64,000 nucleotides of DNA. Origin: Oscillospiraceae bacterium (lineage in GTDB: Bacteria; Bacillota; Clostridia; Oscillospirales; Oscillospiraceae). The stretch lies in the NCBI GenBank assembly GCA_017624715.1, contig JAGAMN010000050.1, positions 1-64,000 of the forward strand, written 5' to 3'. This document shows positions 51,530 through 61,137 of the stretch, one piece after another. The translations under genes and the position numbers were made by a program. Positions within the stretch are counted from its first letter, which is position 1, and each line of letters starts with the position of its first letter. The notes beneath the pieces are model-generated. The model was given only the letters and a program-made list of their open reading frames with translations. It did no database searches and was not told where the DNA came from.

Positions 51530-52666
51530 ATGATAGCTATGAAACTAGGCTTGCTGGTGTTGGAAGCCCTGCTGCTCTGGTGCTTTGCCTGGTTCGGAAG
51601 CGGTGTGGCGCTGGCCCTGGCGTTATTGCTGATTCTGGTGCCGCTGGGCACGCTGCCCATCTCCATGCATTTAAGAAAGAAGCTTGAAATCAGTGTAGAA
51701 GCAGCGGTCAGTCAGAGAAAAGGTGACGAGGGCACCATCACCGTCAAACTGGAAAACCCCACCATCTTTGCTGCTCTGCGGGTGCGTTGTGATGTGATGG
51801 TACAGAACCAGCTGAACCGGGAGACTCTGAAGCACCAGATCCTGACCTGGGCGGCCATACGAAAAACGCAGAAATGCAGCCTTCGGGTAGCCAGTGAATA
51901 CTGCGGCAGACTTCGTGTCTGGGTACCTCAGGTAGTTCTCTATGACTGCTTCGGCATCTTCGGCATCCGCTGCAAGTGTAATGCGGTTACTCACATGACT
52001 GTTCAGGCGGAAACCTTTGAGCCTGTGGTGGTGTTGGTACCTAACCCCAGCAGCACAGATGACAGTGAGAGCTATTCCCAGGAACGGCCGGGAAGTGACT
52101 TGACGGAAACCTTCCAGCTCCGGGAATATGTTCCGGGTGACAGCCCTCGCCAGATCCATTGGAAGCTGACCAATAAATTTGATAAGCTCATCGTCCGGGA
52201 TCCCGGACTTCCCATTTCCAAAAATGTGCTGGTATTCTGGGAACGGACCGGAGGATCTGATGATCCCGCCATTATCGATGCCCAGGCAGAAGTAGTGATC
52301 TCTCTGTGCCGCAGCCTTGTGGACAACGGCATCCAGTTCACCGTGGGCTGGAATGACACAGACCGGAATCTGTGCATCCTGCACCAGATCCGGGAAATGG
52401 ACGAATTCGTGGGTATTATCCCCAGATTGCTGCGAGCAACCGGCTGCAAGGAAGGTATGAGCGGCGCGGGTCTTCTGATGCAGACCCGGGCAGATGCATT
52501 GTGTGCCCATATGGTATACATCGCGGAAACACCCCAGAGCGAAGTTATGGAGATGCAGCGGTACGGTCATGTCACGATGCTGCTGTGCGGCGGCACTGCT
52601 CTGGACGGCGCCGTTTGCTTCAACGAAACGGATTATCCCCGGCAATTGACAGAAATTGAGATTTAA
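51530..52666 (+). CDS. DUF58 family membrane protein
   Basis: This 378-residue protein has two N-terminal spans (about 5-22 and 24-45) and a DUF58 domain at about 185-330, with the diagnostic REYVPGDSPRQIHWKLTNKFDKLIVRDPG. The C-terminal half resembles a von Willebrand A-like fold. It is the usual second member of the MoxR-DUF58-transglutaminase trio. The ribosome site is weak (AGCAGG), consistent with translational coupling to MoxR. Confidence 0.92.
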   Translation: MIAMKLGLLVLEALLLWCFAWFGSGVALALALLLILVPLGTLPISMHLRKKLEISVEAAVSQRKGDEGTITVKLENPTIFAALRVRCDVMVQNQLNRETLKHQILTWAAIRKTQKCSLRVASEYCGRLRVWVPQVVLYDCFGIFGIRCKCNAVTHMTVQAETFEPVVVLVPNPSSTDDSESYSQERPGSDLTETFQLREYVPGDSPRQIHWKLTNKFDKLIVRDPGLPISKNVLVFWERTGGSDDPAIIDAQAEVVISLCRSLVDNGIQFTVGWNDTDRNLCILHQIREMDEFVGIIPRLLRATGCKEGMSGAGLLMQTRADALCAHMVYIAETPQSEVMEMQRYGHVTMLLCGGTALDGAVCFNETDYPRQLTEIEI

Positions 52667-52680
52667 GGGAGGCGAATGCC

Positions 52681-54963
52681 TTGACCCAACAAAAGAATGG
52701 GGGGATGCGGCTTCGCCAGGTACCCAATCCCCGAAAGAAAGATACCCTCTGGCTGGTCCAGACCCTTGTGGCATTATTCGCCTCTGCGGTGCTGGTCCTG
52801 ACAGTAACTGCCCTGACAGGCAATGCATGGATCGTCATGGTTGCAGCGACTGTATGGATGGGCATCGTTTACGGTATCCTGCTGAAAACAAAGCACGAAA
52901 ACTGGCTCTACCTTGGCATCCTGGTTTTGATGCTGGTAATGACCCTCATTTTCCGCAGACAGGTGCTGGAGGGATTTCGGATCTTCTGGAATCAGGCAAG
53001 CGATGTAATGGTGCGCGGTACCGGCCGGGTACTCCCGGAGTGGGAGCTGCAATTAAGCAAGGATCAGAGTGCATTCTGCGTTTCTCTGTTTGCGGGCCTG
53101 TCCGCCTGTTTTGTAAGTCTGGTGTGCTGCGCACTGACTTCCTTCGCCCCTGCGGTGCTGGCAGTTCTGCTGCCTGGGTTACTGCTGGTTGGTATGACCG
53201 TTTTTGGCACGGGCGTAGGCTTTGCGTGGCTGCTGCCGGTACTGGTCGTATCTGTACTGATTCTACAGTACAGCGGCTGGCGGAAGAAGGGTTCTGCTGC
53301 TCCCGTTGTTATGAGCTGGGGTGCATGCGGCGTCATAGCTTGCATACTGATTGCCATTGCAGTCTTGCCCGGTGTGCAGAACTGGAGTGCCCAGATTCGG
53401 GAGAATGTACACCAGCGCATTCACGAAGAAAAGTACGAAACCAAATACACCACCCTGCCTGAGGGCGACTTCTCGGATTACAAAATAGTTGATCGAAAAG
53501 CCCAGCAGGCATTAGCGGTCACCATGGAAAACCCCCAGCAGATGTATCTACGTGGTTTTACCGGAGCTGTTTTCACGGGAGACACCTGGGAACCTCTGGA
53601 TACGCAGGCACTTGCCAAGAATAAGCAGCTTCTATACTGGCTGAATCTGAATGCCTTTAACCAGAATGCGCAGTTTGATGCTGCCGCAGCCTATGCAGGG
53701 TTGGAACAGAACACAGTTACCATCCAGAACATTGGTGCCTGCAGCTACTACCGGTATGTTCCTTTCAGTCTTGGAAAGGGAACCTTGACAAAGCCGGAGA
53801 ATCTGAATACGGACGGCGTTTACGGAGATGGAGAGCGGAGCTATGTTTATTCCGTAACTGCCGGAACTTCTGACGAGATCATGCAGGTGCTGACCCATCT
53901 GCAGACCTCTGATGATCCTGCGGTTCTCCAGTACCGCAAAGCGGAAAGCGGATACCGGCAGTTCATTAACCATTACTACCTGCAGATCGGCACAGAAGTC
54001 AAGGAGATGCTTCAGGAGCAGTGGGATGAGATCGCTGCCATGTACGGCAGTGCCAATAACCTGACTTTGCAGCAGGCCCAGGAATGTACCCTGATTTTCC
54101 TGAGTCGGTGCTTCCCGGAAGAGGGAACTCCTGAAGATATTGAACTTCCTCTGGCAGTAGCGGAAGGAACCACCTTCCAGTATGCAACCGTTGCAGCCAT
54201 GACGCTGCGTTACTTTGGTATCCCCGCCCGCTATGCGGAAGGCTATGTGATCTCCCAGGAAATGGCCGCAGAGTTTGAAAGCGGCGAGACCATGACCGTG
54301 GACAGCAGCTGTGCCAAAGCCTGGGTGGAAGTTTACCAGGACGGCATTGGCTGGATCCCCATGGATCTGACACCCGGCATCGGTGAAATTCTGGAAGACC
54401 CGGAGAACAAGGATCCAAATAAGAACACCTCCAATAAGGATACTACAGAAAAGAAGGATAAAGAGGAAGAAGAGGAACCGCAGGAAGAGGACCAGCCGGA
54501 ACCCACCGGCGGAAGTATGGTGCGGATCATTCTGAAAACCGTTCTGTGGAGTCTGCTGATTTTGCTTGCTGTAAGTCTTTTGATCTTCCTGATCCTGTGG
54601 ATCCGAAGAAAGATCCTGCTCGGAAGAAAGGAAAGGAAGTTTAAGAGCGAGAATGTCAGCGACGCGGTCGCATGGATCTATGCAGATACCGCGTTGCTTC
54701 TGGAAAAGCTGGGCTTTGACAGAGGTAACGGCTCTATGCGCGATCTTGCAAAGCCCTTGGAAGAAAAATACGGCGCTGAATTTGCCGCACAGTTTGATGC
54801 TGTGTCGGATTTAAATGACCGGGCCATGTTCAGTAGTTACCCGATGGAAGAGCATCATCGGAGGTCTGCTCTTAAGTTCCACAGCCATGTGCTGCGGAAA
54901 CTGAAATCGGAAGTGAAGTGGTACAAGTATGTGTGGCTTAAGTGGGCCCAATGCTTGTACTGA
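52681..54963 (+). CDS. Transglutaminase-fold membrane protein, catalytically degenerate
   Basis: This 760-residue TgpA-like protein has about six N-terminal spans (1-230), an extracellular transglutaminase-core-like domain (about 470-570) and a further span near 615-640 before a cytoplasmic DUF4129-like tail. The core keeps LRYFGIPARYAEGYV, AWVEVY and WIPMDLTPG. At the catalytic Cys position (GDCEYFA-like block) it has Thr498, and at the catalytic His (AHAWVEVY) it has Lys546; only Asp562 remains. It starts at TTG 52681 with GGGAGG 8 nt upstream. It is likely a structural or binding rather than crosslinking member. Confidence 0.85.
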   Translation: MTQQKNGGMRLRQVPNPRKKDTLWLVQTLVALFASAVLVLTVTALTGNAWIVMVAATVWMGIVYGILLKTKHENWLYLGILVLMLVMTLIFRRQVLEGFRIFWNQASDVMVRGTGRVLPEWELQLSKDQSAFCVSLFAGLSACFVSLVCCALTSFAPAVLAVLLPGLLLVGMTVFGTGVGFAWLLPVLVVSVLILQYSGWRKKGSAAPVVMSWGACGVIACILIAIAVLPGVQNWSAQIRENVHQRIHEEKYETKYTTLPEGDFSDYKIVDRKAQQALAVTMENPQQMYLRGFTGAVFTGDTWEPLDTQALAKNKQLLYWLNLNAFNQNAQFDAAAAYAGLEQNTVTIQNIGACSYYRYVPFSLGKGTLTKPENLNTDGVYGDGERSYVYSVTAGTSDEIMQVLTHLQTSDDPAVLQYRKAESGYRQFINHYYLQIGTEVKEMLQEQWDEIAAMYGSANNLTLQQAQECTLIFLSRCFPEEGTPEDIELPLAVAEGTTFQYATVAAMTLRYFGIPARYAEGYVISQEMAAEFESGETMTVDSSCAKAWVEVYQDGIGWIPMDLTPGIGEILEDPENKDPNKNTSNKDTTEKKDKEEEEEPQEEDQPEPTGGSMVRIILKTVLWSLLILLAVSLLIFLILWIRRKILLGRKERKFKSENVSDAVAWIYADTALLLEKLGFDRGNGSMRDLAKPLEEKYGAEFAAQFDAVSDLNDRAMFSSYPMEEHHRRSALKFHSHVLRKLKSEVKWYKYVWLKWAQCLY

Positions 54964-54979
54964 GGAAGGAGAATGCCCT

Positions 54980-57900
54980 ATGAGAATGAAAAAGGGATTG
55001 CGGCTTTTTTGCCTGCTGTTGTCCTGCCTGCTGTTGATCGGTGTTTTGCCGTCTCAGGCACAGGCGGCAGAATCGGCGGGGAAGTTTGTACTGACTGCGG
55101 AAGCTGGCGGTAAGCTGGTGATCGCCCCGGAGTACATTACCTATACCGGGGGGCAGACCCTGGGTGAGGCGCTACAAAACAGCGGCCACACCTTCACCGG
55201 CATGGACCAGGGTCAGATCACCGCTATTGATGGTGTCACCGGAAACTATACCCGCAGTGACCAGAATGGCGGCTATGATCTGTCTGTTCCGGCAGCGTCT
55301 GTGACCCATTTCTGTTTCAGTGAGCGTTCTTCTTCGGAAAGCAAACCCAGCGATGGACTGCTGATGCTGATGACCGCCATGGCAGATTATCTGGAAAAAG
55401 AAGATGATGTGCGCAAGGCCGCCAAGACAGCCTATGACACTGCTAAAAAGCAGTTTGTGGGTTGCAGCAATGATGATGCGAAAATGCTGGCCAGTGATCT
55501 GAATACCGCGATTCGCGATTATGAAGAATCGCTGAGTGGGATGCAGTATACTGTCAGTTTTTCTGACGGAAGTAAGGTGTATTCTTCTTCCAATTATCCG
55601 GGAGTAACGATCAGAGCAGAAAATCCCTATGGAAAAGTGTGGACAGATGAAGGTGACGGAGCGCTGGAGCTTCCCACCGGGCAATATGTATTCTGTGTTG
55701 AGCAGGATGGACTGCGTGTGGAAGGAACAATCGTCATTTCCAAAACGACCACAATTCAGGTGGAACTGCCCGATCAGCTTTGGCTAAATACGGACACCTT
55801 CCGTCTTTCCGGAAGCTACGGCGCGGAAACCAACGAGGAACACAAGTTTTCCGATGCGGAGTTTGACCTTGGCACCTGGACAAACCGTCGTACCACCGTT
55901 CCTGTCATCGACTTGTTTTCCGGTGCGGTGTATAGCTACGCAGAGCATACACTGAGTAATACTCCCACGCTGACCGCAATTTATAAAATGGCAAATACCG
56001 GTGAACACATGGAAAAGTCACTGGCATTTGAATCTATGAACAGCGGTGCTTATGAAGTTCTGGCAAAAGGTGCAGAAGGGAACACCGTCGTATACCGCCT
56101 GACAAACCAGGCGGATGACGGATATACCTATTCTCAGGATTACACGGTTACTTTTGAGCGAATTCCCACACTGACCTCCATCACAGTTGTAGATCAGAAC
56201 GCCACGGATCAGGCAGCTACCTATGCCTTTTCCGGCACTGAAAACAACTATACCTATAAAGTGCTGGACACAACGACCTCTGTAACCATCAGCGCACAGC
56301 CGTTGGAGGAAAGCTATTCCATATTGGTGAACGGTCAGCTGCTGACTGACAGCGTTACCGTCCCGGTGGACGGAGTAACCACTGCGGAAGTGGTCGTTTC
56401 CGCGGAAGGGTATTCCAACACCTATACGTTGATGATCCAGCCGGGCGAGGGCAAAACACTGTCCTTCCTTTCAGACAAGTCTGTATCCATCGAGGTGGTA
56501 AACAGCAACGGTGTTGTCATGCCCTATACTACCCACAGAGAAACAGACACCCAAAACCGGTATAAATACACGTTGGTCCCCGGGGAGACCTACAACTATA
56601 TTGCAACAAAGGGCACTTACTATCACATCTCGGATAATTTTAAGCTGGAAGATGTTGCAAACAGTACGATCACGGTGGATTTCTCGGATATGGGCGATTG
56701 GCTGACAGACCTGGCCCTTGGCACAGCCAAAAGAAGCCAGAGTAAAAATAGCTTGCCTCTGAATACCACATTTTCCGGGGAAACCCACAGTTACCAGGCG
56801 ACCTATGTGGATACAGAACACAATGCGTTTGTCTGGGTAGACAGCAATGAAAAAGATGTGGAAATCCAGGCAATTTATCATCAGGTTTTCTCTGACGATA
56901 TCTATCATGGCAAGGAATACCGGATCGATCTGGTTTCGGGACGCAGCACAGGCGAAAAACTGAATCGCTTTCTGATGGATGAAAACCCTGTGGAGAACGT
57001 GCTCACGATTCGACTTACAAAAGAAGAAAACGGTGTTGTTTATTATCAGGATTACCTGGTTGAGATGAAGCGCGAACTGACTCTGAAGGATATTACCGCC
57101 CAATGTGACGGTGTGACCACATCCCTGGTTCGGGAGGATGGAGCTCCGGGTTTTGTGTCCAATGTGAAATCCTATGATATTACCGTTTCTATGGCTGCAC
57201 AGGAATTGGAGCTGGCACTTTCCCGCTATGAAGACAACCTCTGCTTTGGTGAGGAGGAGCTCGGTTACCGAATCCTTGTAGATGGCGAGGATGTAACGGA
57301 AAGCGGCATCGGTGTCATTGCGCTGGATGGCAGCATGAACACCCAGACTGTTACGATCGCAGTAGAAAATGACAAGGCTCCTGATGGAACTGGCATTTAT
57401 ACACTGAGTATTCTGAAATCGCCTCCGGTAGAAGCAAAATTTACGATCGCACCGGAAGACGCACTGCTGAATATCTATGAGATCATGTCCGGGGAACGTC
57501 TGTGGCCTGATCAGAACGGTGCCTATCAGCTGTGCGAAGGTTACTCCTATGTCTATACGGTAACCGAATATGGCTATGTGGGAAAATCCGGCACACTGGA
57601 TGTAACCCGAAATGACAACAATGAGCTTGTGCTGTGGGATGGAAGCAACAATTATCCTGTTACTGAATCCGGTGATGGCGGTGCTGTGGCCTTGTCCTGG
57701 GAACTCCCCAAAGCCCCGGACGATACTTCAATCAATACAGGAATTGCATCTGCATGGCCCAATTTCCGCGGTTCTTCCACGAATAATGCGGTAACAAGTG
57801 CCCGGGTTCCAACTGTTGCCGAAGATAGTACCCTGTTCTGGGCAAACAAGCTGGGTGCCGGTTTCGATTCTGATGCGGTTGGCAGTCCCATCCTGGTTGG

Positions 57901-59524
57901 CGGTGACATTATTACCTATGCAGGTGACAATATTTTCAGAGTAGATACCGTTACCGGCGAGATCCTGGCTGTCGGAAAGATGGATCACAAGTCCAGTTTC
58001 TCTATTACACCTCCTACTTATGCAGAGGGCATCGTATTTGTGGCTCTGTCCAACGGCTGTGTGCAGGCATTCAATGCATCCACATTGGAATCCTTGTGGA
58101 TCTACTCGGACCCCCTGGGCGGCCAGCCCAACTGTCCGCTGATTGTCAGGAACGGCTACCTGTATACCGGCTTCTGGAACAGTGAAACAGGTGACGCCAA
58201 CTTTGTCTGTCTGACGATCACGGATGAGGATCCCTCTCAGACAAAGGAAGCAAAATGTGTATCCTGGTATCAGACTGCAAAGGGCGGTTACTACTGGGCG
58301 GGCGCTTATGTGGGTGATGGCTATGTTCTGATCGGTACCGATGACGGAACCAACAGATGCAACTCGAACACGTCCAGTCTTCTGCTTCTGGATGCAAAAA
58401 CCGGAAAGCTGCTGGATAGATGTGACAATCTGAATGGTGACATCCGCAGTACCATTGTTTACGACAGCGCGGCGAATGCCTACTATTTCACCTCCAAGGG
58501 CGGCACATTCTACTGCGTTCAGGTTTCCGGCGGAAAGCTGGAAAACCTGTGGAGTGTTACACTGCAAAATGGCGAAGGCGGTATTCCTATGAGTACCTGT
58601 TCTCCTGTGGTTTATAACGGAAGAGCTTATGTGGGTGTTTCTGGATCCTCCCAGTTCGGCGCCTATTCCGGTCATAATATCACGGTTCTGGACCTGAACT
58701 CCAGAACGATCGCATACAGTGTGCAGACGCAGGGATATCCCCAGACCAGCGGCCTGCTGACCACAGCTTACGAGGCAGAAAGCGGTTATGTGTATGTGTA
58801 CTTCTTCGACAATATGACTCGCGGCAAACTTCGTGTGCTGCGGGATAAGCCCGGAATGACTGCGGCGGACTATGTCACAACAGAAAAGGACTATGCCACT
58901 GCTTATGCGCTCTTCACCCCAACCGGTGAACAGGCGCAGTACGCCATCTGCAGTCCCGTGGTTGACGAGTACGGTACCATCTACTTCAAGAATGACTCTG
59001 CCTATTTGATGGCTTTCGGCAGTGCCATCGAAAAGATTGAGATCACAACTGCCCCGAATCAGACTTCTTATTTGGCAGGCGAGAAGTTTGATCCCACCGG
59101 TATGGTCGTGACTGCAACCTATGCAAACGGTAAGACCCGGGATATTACCCGTTATGTATCCTATAACACAGATGCCCTGACAAGCCAGGATGCTGTGTTC
59201 ACGATTACTTTCGCCCATGTCATGTACCACAACCAGGAGGACGGAACAGAAATGATCCCCGGTGTGGTCACTCAAACACCCTCCGTTACTCTGGAACTGT
59301 CCATTACAGAAGGAACTCTGGGCGATGCGGATGGAAACGGCAAAATCGAGCTGACAGATACCCAGATGATCCTGGATTATGAAGCAAAACTGCTGGAACA
59401 CGAGCTGAGTCTGGTAGTTGCCGATGTCAGCGGTGATGGCATCATTGACAGCAATGATGCCGTTCTGATCCAGCAGTACATTGCAGGCCAAATCACCCAG
59501 TTCCCGGCAGAGCAAACAGAATAA
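54980..59524 (+). CDS. Giant secreted beta-propeller/dockerin protein
   Basis: This 1514-residue exported protein has a signal peptide (1-31, ending AQAA). The N-terminal domain at about 35-110 (TYTGGQTLGEALQNSGHTF, ITAIDGVTGNY) recalls DUF4430-type folds. Several cadherin-like beta sandwiches follow (about 180-880), then a PQQ-type beta-propeller at about 900-1345 (AWPNFRGSSTNNAVTSARVP, VGSPILVGGDIITY, LLLLDAKTGKLLD), an Ig-like domain (about 1350-1440) and a dockerin (about 1443-1505, DADGNGKIELTD, DVSGDGIIDSND). ATG 54980 has AAGGAG. The propeller may be a ligand- or protein-binding platform. Confidence 0.82.
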   Translation: MRMKKGLRLFCLLLSCLLLIGVLPSQAQAAESAGKFVLTAEAGGKLVIAPEYITYTGGQTLGEALQNSGHTFTGMDQGQITAIDGVTGNYTRSDQNGGYDLSVPAASVTHFCFSERSSSESKPSDGLLMLMTAMADYLEKEDDVRKAAKTAYDTAKKQFVGCSNDDAKMLASDLNTAIRDYEESLSGMQYTVSFSDGSKVYSSSNYPGVTIRAENPYGKVWTDEGDGALELPTGQYVFCVEQDGLRVEGTIVISKTTTIQVELPDQLWLNTDTFRLSGSYGAETNEEHKFSDAEFDLGTWTNRRTTVPVIDLFSGAVYSYAEHTLSNTPTLTAIYKMANTGEHMEKSLAFESMNSGAYEVLAKGAEGNTVVYRLTNQADDGYTYSQDYTVTFERIPTLTSITVVDQNATDQAATYAFSGTENNYTYKVLDTTTSVTISAQPLEESYSILVNGQLLTDSVTVPVDGVTTAEVVVSAEGYSNTYTLMIQPGEGKTLSFLSDKSVSIEVVNSNGVVMPYTTHRETDTQNRYKYTLVPGETYNYIATKGTYYHISDNFKLEDVANSTITVDFSDMGDWLTDLALGTAKRSQSKNSLPLNTTFSGETHSYQATYVDTEHNAFVWVDSNEKDVEIQAIYHQVFSDDIYHGKEYRIDLVSGRSTGEKLNRFLMDENPVENVLTIRLTKEENGVVYYQDYLVEMKRELTLKDITAQCDGVTTSLVREDGAPGFVSNVKSYDITVSMAAQELELALSRYEDNLCFGEEELGYRILVDGEDVTESGIGVIALDGSMNTQTVTIAVENDKAPDGTGIYTLSILKSPPVEAKFTIAPEDALLNIYEIMSGERLWPDQNGAYQLCEGYSYVYTVTEYGYVGKSGTLDVTRNDNNELVLWDGSNNYPVTESGDGGAVALSWELPKAPDDTSINTGIASAWPNFRGSSTNNAVTSARVPTVAEDSTLFWANKLGAGFDSDAVGSPILVGGDIITYAGDNIFRVDTVTGEILAVGKMDHKSSFSITPPTYAEGIVFVALSNGCVQAFNASTLESLWIYSDPLGGQPNCPLIVRNGYLYTGFWNSETGDANFVCLTITDEDPSQTKEAKCVSWYQTAKGGYYWAGAYVGDGYVLIGTDDGTNRCNSNTSSLLLLDAKTGKLLDRCDNLNGDIRSTIVYDSAANAYYFTSKGGTFYCVQVSGGKLENLWSVTLQNGEGGIPMSTCSPVVYNGRAYVGVSGSSQFGAYSGHNITVLDLNSRTIAYSVQTQGYPQTSGLLTTAYEAESGYVYVYFFDNMTRGKLRVLRDKPGMTAADYVTTEKDYATAYALFTPTGEQAQYAICSPVVDEYGTIYFKNDSAYLMAFGSAIEKIEITTAPNQTSYLAGEKFDPTGMVVTATYANGKTRDITRYVSYNTDALTSQDAVFTITFAHVMYHNQEDGTEMIPGVVTQTPSVTLELSITEGTLGDADGNGKIELTDTQMILDYEAKLLEHELSLVVADVSGDGIIDSNDAVLIQQYIAGQITQFPAEQTE

Positions 59525-59547
59525 AAGGCGTACCTGCAAAAAAAGAA

Positions 59548-59579
59548 GCAGGCGCTTTCGCAGTGTCGGAGGCGCCTGC
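59548..59579 (+). other. Hairpin between propeller gene and lipoprotein genes
   Basis: GCAGGCGC (59548-59555) pairs with GCGCCTGC (59572-59579). There is no T tract, so it is not a convincing terminator. Confidence 0.45.
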
Positions 59580-59600
59580 AACCATAATTAGGAGAAGCAT

Positions 59601-60599
59601 ATGAAAAGACTATTATCACGGATTCTCGTCCTGACAGTTTTACTATCCCTGACTGCCTGCGGTAAGAAGGATAATGAAGCAGGGCAGACTGGTTCCCCCG
59701 AACAGCAGCAGGCGGTGATGGCAGAAACCGTGACCAAAACCGGCGAATTCCTGCACCAGAGTGTGGCAGAGCCTACCTACGGCAGTGTTGGCGGCGAGTG
59801 GCTGATCCTGGGTTTGGCCAGATCCGATCTGGAGATCCCGGATGAATACTATGAAACCTATTTCCAGAATCTCTCTGCTTACACAGCTCAGCAGGGCGGT
59901 GTCCTCCATGCAAAAAAGTACACGGAGTATTCCCGTGTCATTCTGGCGGTAACTGCTATTGGCCGGGATCCTGCGGATGTGGGCGGCTACAATATGCTGC
60001 AGCCTCTGGCGGACTTCGAGCAGACCGTGTTCCAGGGCATTAACGGCCCCATCTTTGCTCTGCTGGCATTAGACAGCGGCAATTATGAGATCCCGGAGAA
60101 TGTCGCAGACAGCACTCAGGCTACCCGTGACATGTATGTTGATTATATTATCAACGCACAACTCCCTGATGGGGGCTGGTCTCTGATGGGCGGTGAGGCG
60201 GAAATCGATGTGACTGCCATGGCGCTCCAGGCTCTTGCCAAGTATCAGGACCGTAAGGATGTTGCTGAGGCAACCCAAAAGGGTATTGAGATCCTTTCCG
60301 CTCAGCAGAATGAAAACGGCGGTTATCAGTACAATGCTAACGAGCAGGCAAGCAGTGAATCGATTTCTCAAGTAATCGTTGCACTGTCAGAACTTGGTAT
60401 TCCTCTGGACGATTCCCGGTTTGTAAAGAACGGAAAGACTTTGCTGGATGCCTTGCTTCAGTTCCGGCGGACAGACAGTGGATTTTCCCATCTGATCGAT
60501 GGTGAAACGGATCTGCTGGCAACGGAGCAGGCATTCTATGCGCTGGTTGCCGCGAGCCGCGTGGCACAGGGAGAATCCTCTCTGTACAATATGAAGTAA
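59601..60599 (+). CDS. Lipoprotein with alpha/alpha-toroid (transcobalamin alpha-domain-like)
   Basis: This 332-residue lipoprotein has lipobox LTAC with Cys20. The mature part is a series of helical repeats of the prenyltransferase/squalene-oxidase type (EWLILGLARSD, YSRVILAVTAIGRDP, GPIFALLALDSG, LPDGGWSLMGGEAEIDVTAMALQALA, NGGYQYN, TEQAFYALVAASR), the same alpha/alpha-barrel fold as the cobalamin-binding domain of intrinsic factor and transcobalamin. With the DUF4430 lipoprotein next to it, it is a candidate B12-binding half. No cyclase motif is needed for or visible in such a role. GGAG precedes ATG. Confidence 0.82.
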   Translation: MKRLLSRILVLTVLLSLTACGKKDNEAGQTGSPEQQQAVMAETVTKTGEFLHQSVAEPTYGSVGGEWLILGLARSDLEIPDEYYETYFQNLSAYTAQQGGVLHAKKYTEYSRVILAVTAIGRDPADVGGYNMLQPLADFEQTVFQGINGPIFALLALDSGNYEIPENVADSTQATRDMYVDYIINAQLPDGGWSLMGGEAEIDVTAMALQALAKYQDRKDVAEATQKGIEILSAQQNENGGYQYNANEQASSESISQVIVALSELGIPLDDSRFVKNGKTLLDALLQFRRTDSGFSHLIDGETDLLATEQAFYALVAASRVAQGESSLYNMK

Positions 60600-60624
60600 G
60601 AAAAACACAATTCGGAGGTTTCCT

Positions 60625-61137
60625 ATGAAGCGTATCGTAAAAGTAATAGTTCTGGTTCTGGTACTATCCATGCTGGTTGGCTGCGGAAAGTCCAATACCG
60701 CCCAGGTGGCGGATACCAACGGTGACGGAAAGCTGACCTGCACCCTGGAAGTCCGGTGCGATATGCTTCTTGAGAAGCTGGACCAGATGACCAGGGAGAA
60801 GGCAGCGCTGGTGCCGGAGAATGGTGTTTTGCTCGAAACTGCCCAGGTGGAATTCGACAGCGGCGATTCTGTCTTCGATGTATTCCGCAAAGTCCTTCGG
60901 GAAGAGAAGATCCACTTTGAATATGTGGATGCCTCTGCCTATGATTCCGTCTATATCGAGGGTATCGGAAATCTCTATGAGTACGACTGTGGCCCCCAGT
61001 CCGGCTGGATGTACAGCGTCAACGGTGTCTATCCGGGACTGGGCTGCTCGACCTACACCCTGGCAGACGGCGATGTGATCGTGTTCAACTATACCTGCGA
61101 CTTGGGCGCAGACCTTGGAGCGGATTATGAAAAATGA
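60625..61137 (+). CDS. DUF4430 lipoprotein (transcobalamin C-terminal-like)
   Basis: This 170-residue lipoprotein has lipobox LVGC with Cys20, then a single DUF4430 domain at about 65-165 (SGDSVFDVFRKVLREEKIH, GIGNLYEYDCGPQSGWMYSV, GCSTYTLADGDVIVFNYTC). DUF4430 is the beta domain that caps cobalamin in intrinsic factor/transcobalamin. Beside the toroid lipoprotein it may form a two-protein binder. It overlaps the EcfT gene by 11 nt, which links it to transport. Confidence 0.9.
   Translation: MKRIVKVIVLVLVLSMLVGCGKSNTAQVADTNGDGKLTCTLEVRCDMLLEKLDQMTREKAALVPENGVLLETAQVEFDSGDSVFDVFRKVLREEKIHFEYVDASAYDSVYIEGIGNLYEYDCGPQSGWMYSVNGVYPGLGCSTYTLADGDVIVFNYTCDLGADLGADYEK

Noticed and set aside
52656..53462. 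268-residue plus-strand ORF overlapping the transglutaminase-like gene
   Set aside because: It is frame-shifted relative to the conserved membrane protein, Cys/Arg-rich, and without family resemblance.
57728..59581. 617-residue minus-strand ORF
   Set aside because: It is the antisense shadow of the propeller-dockerin gene.
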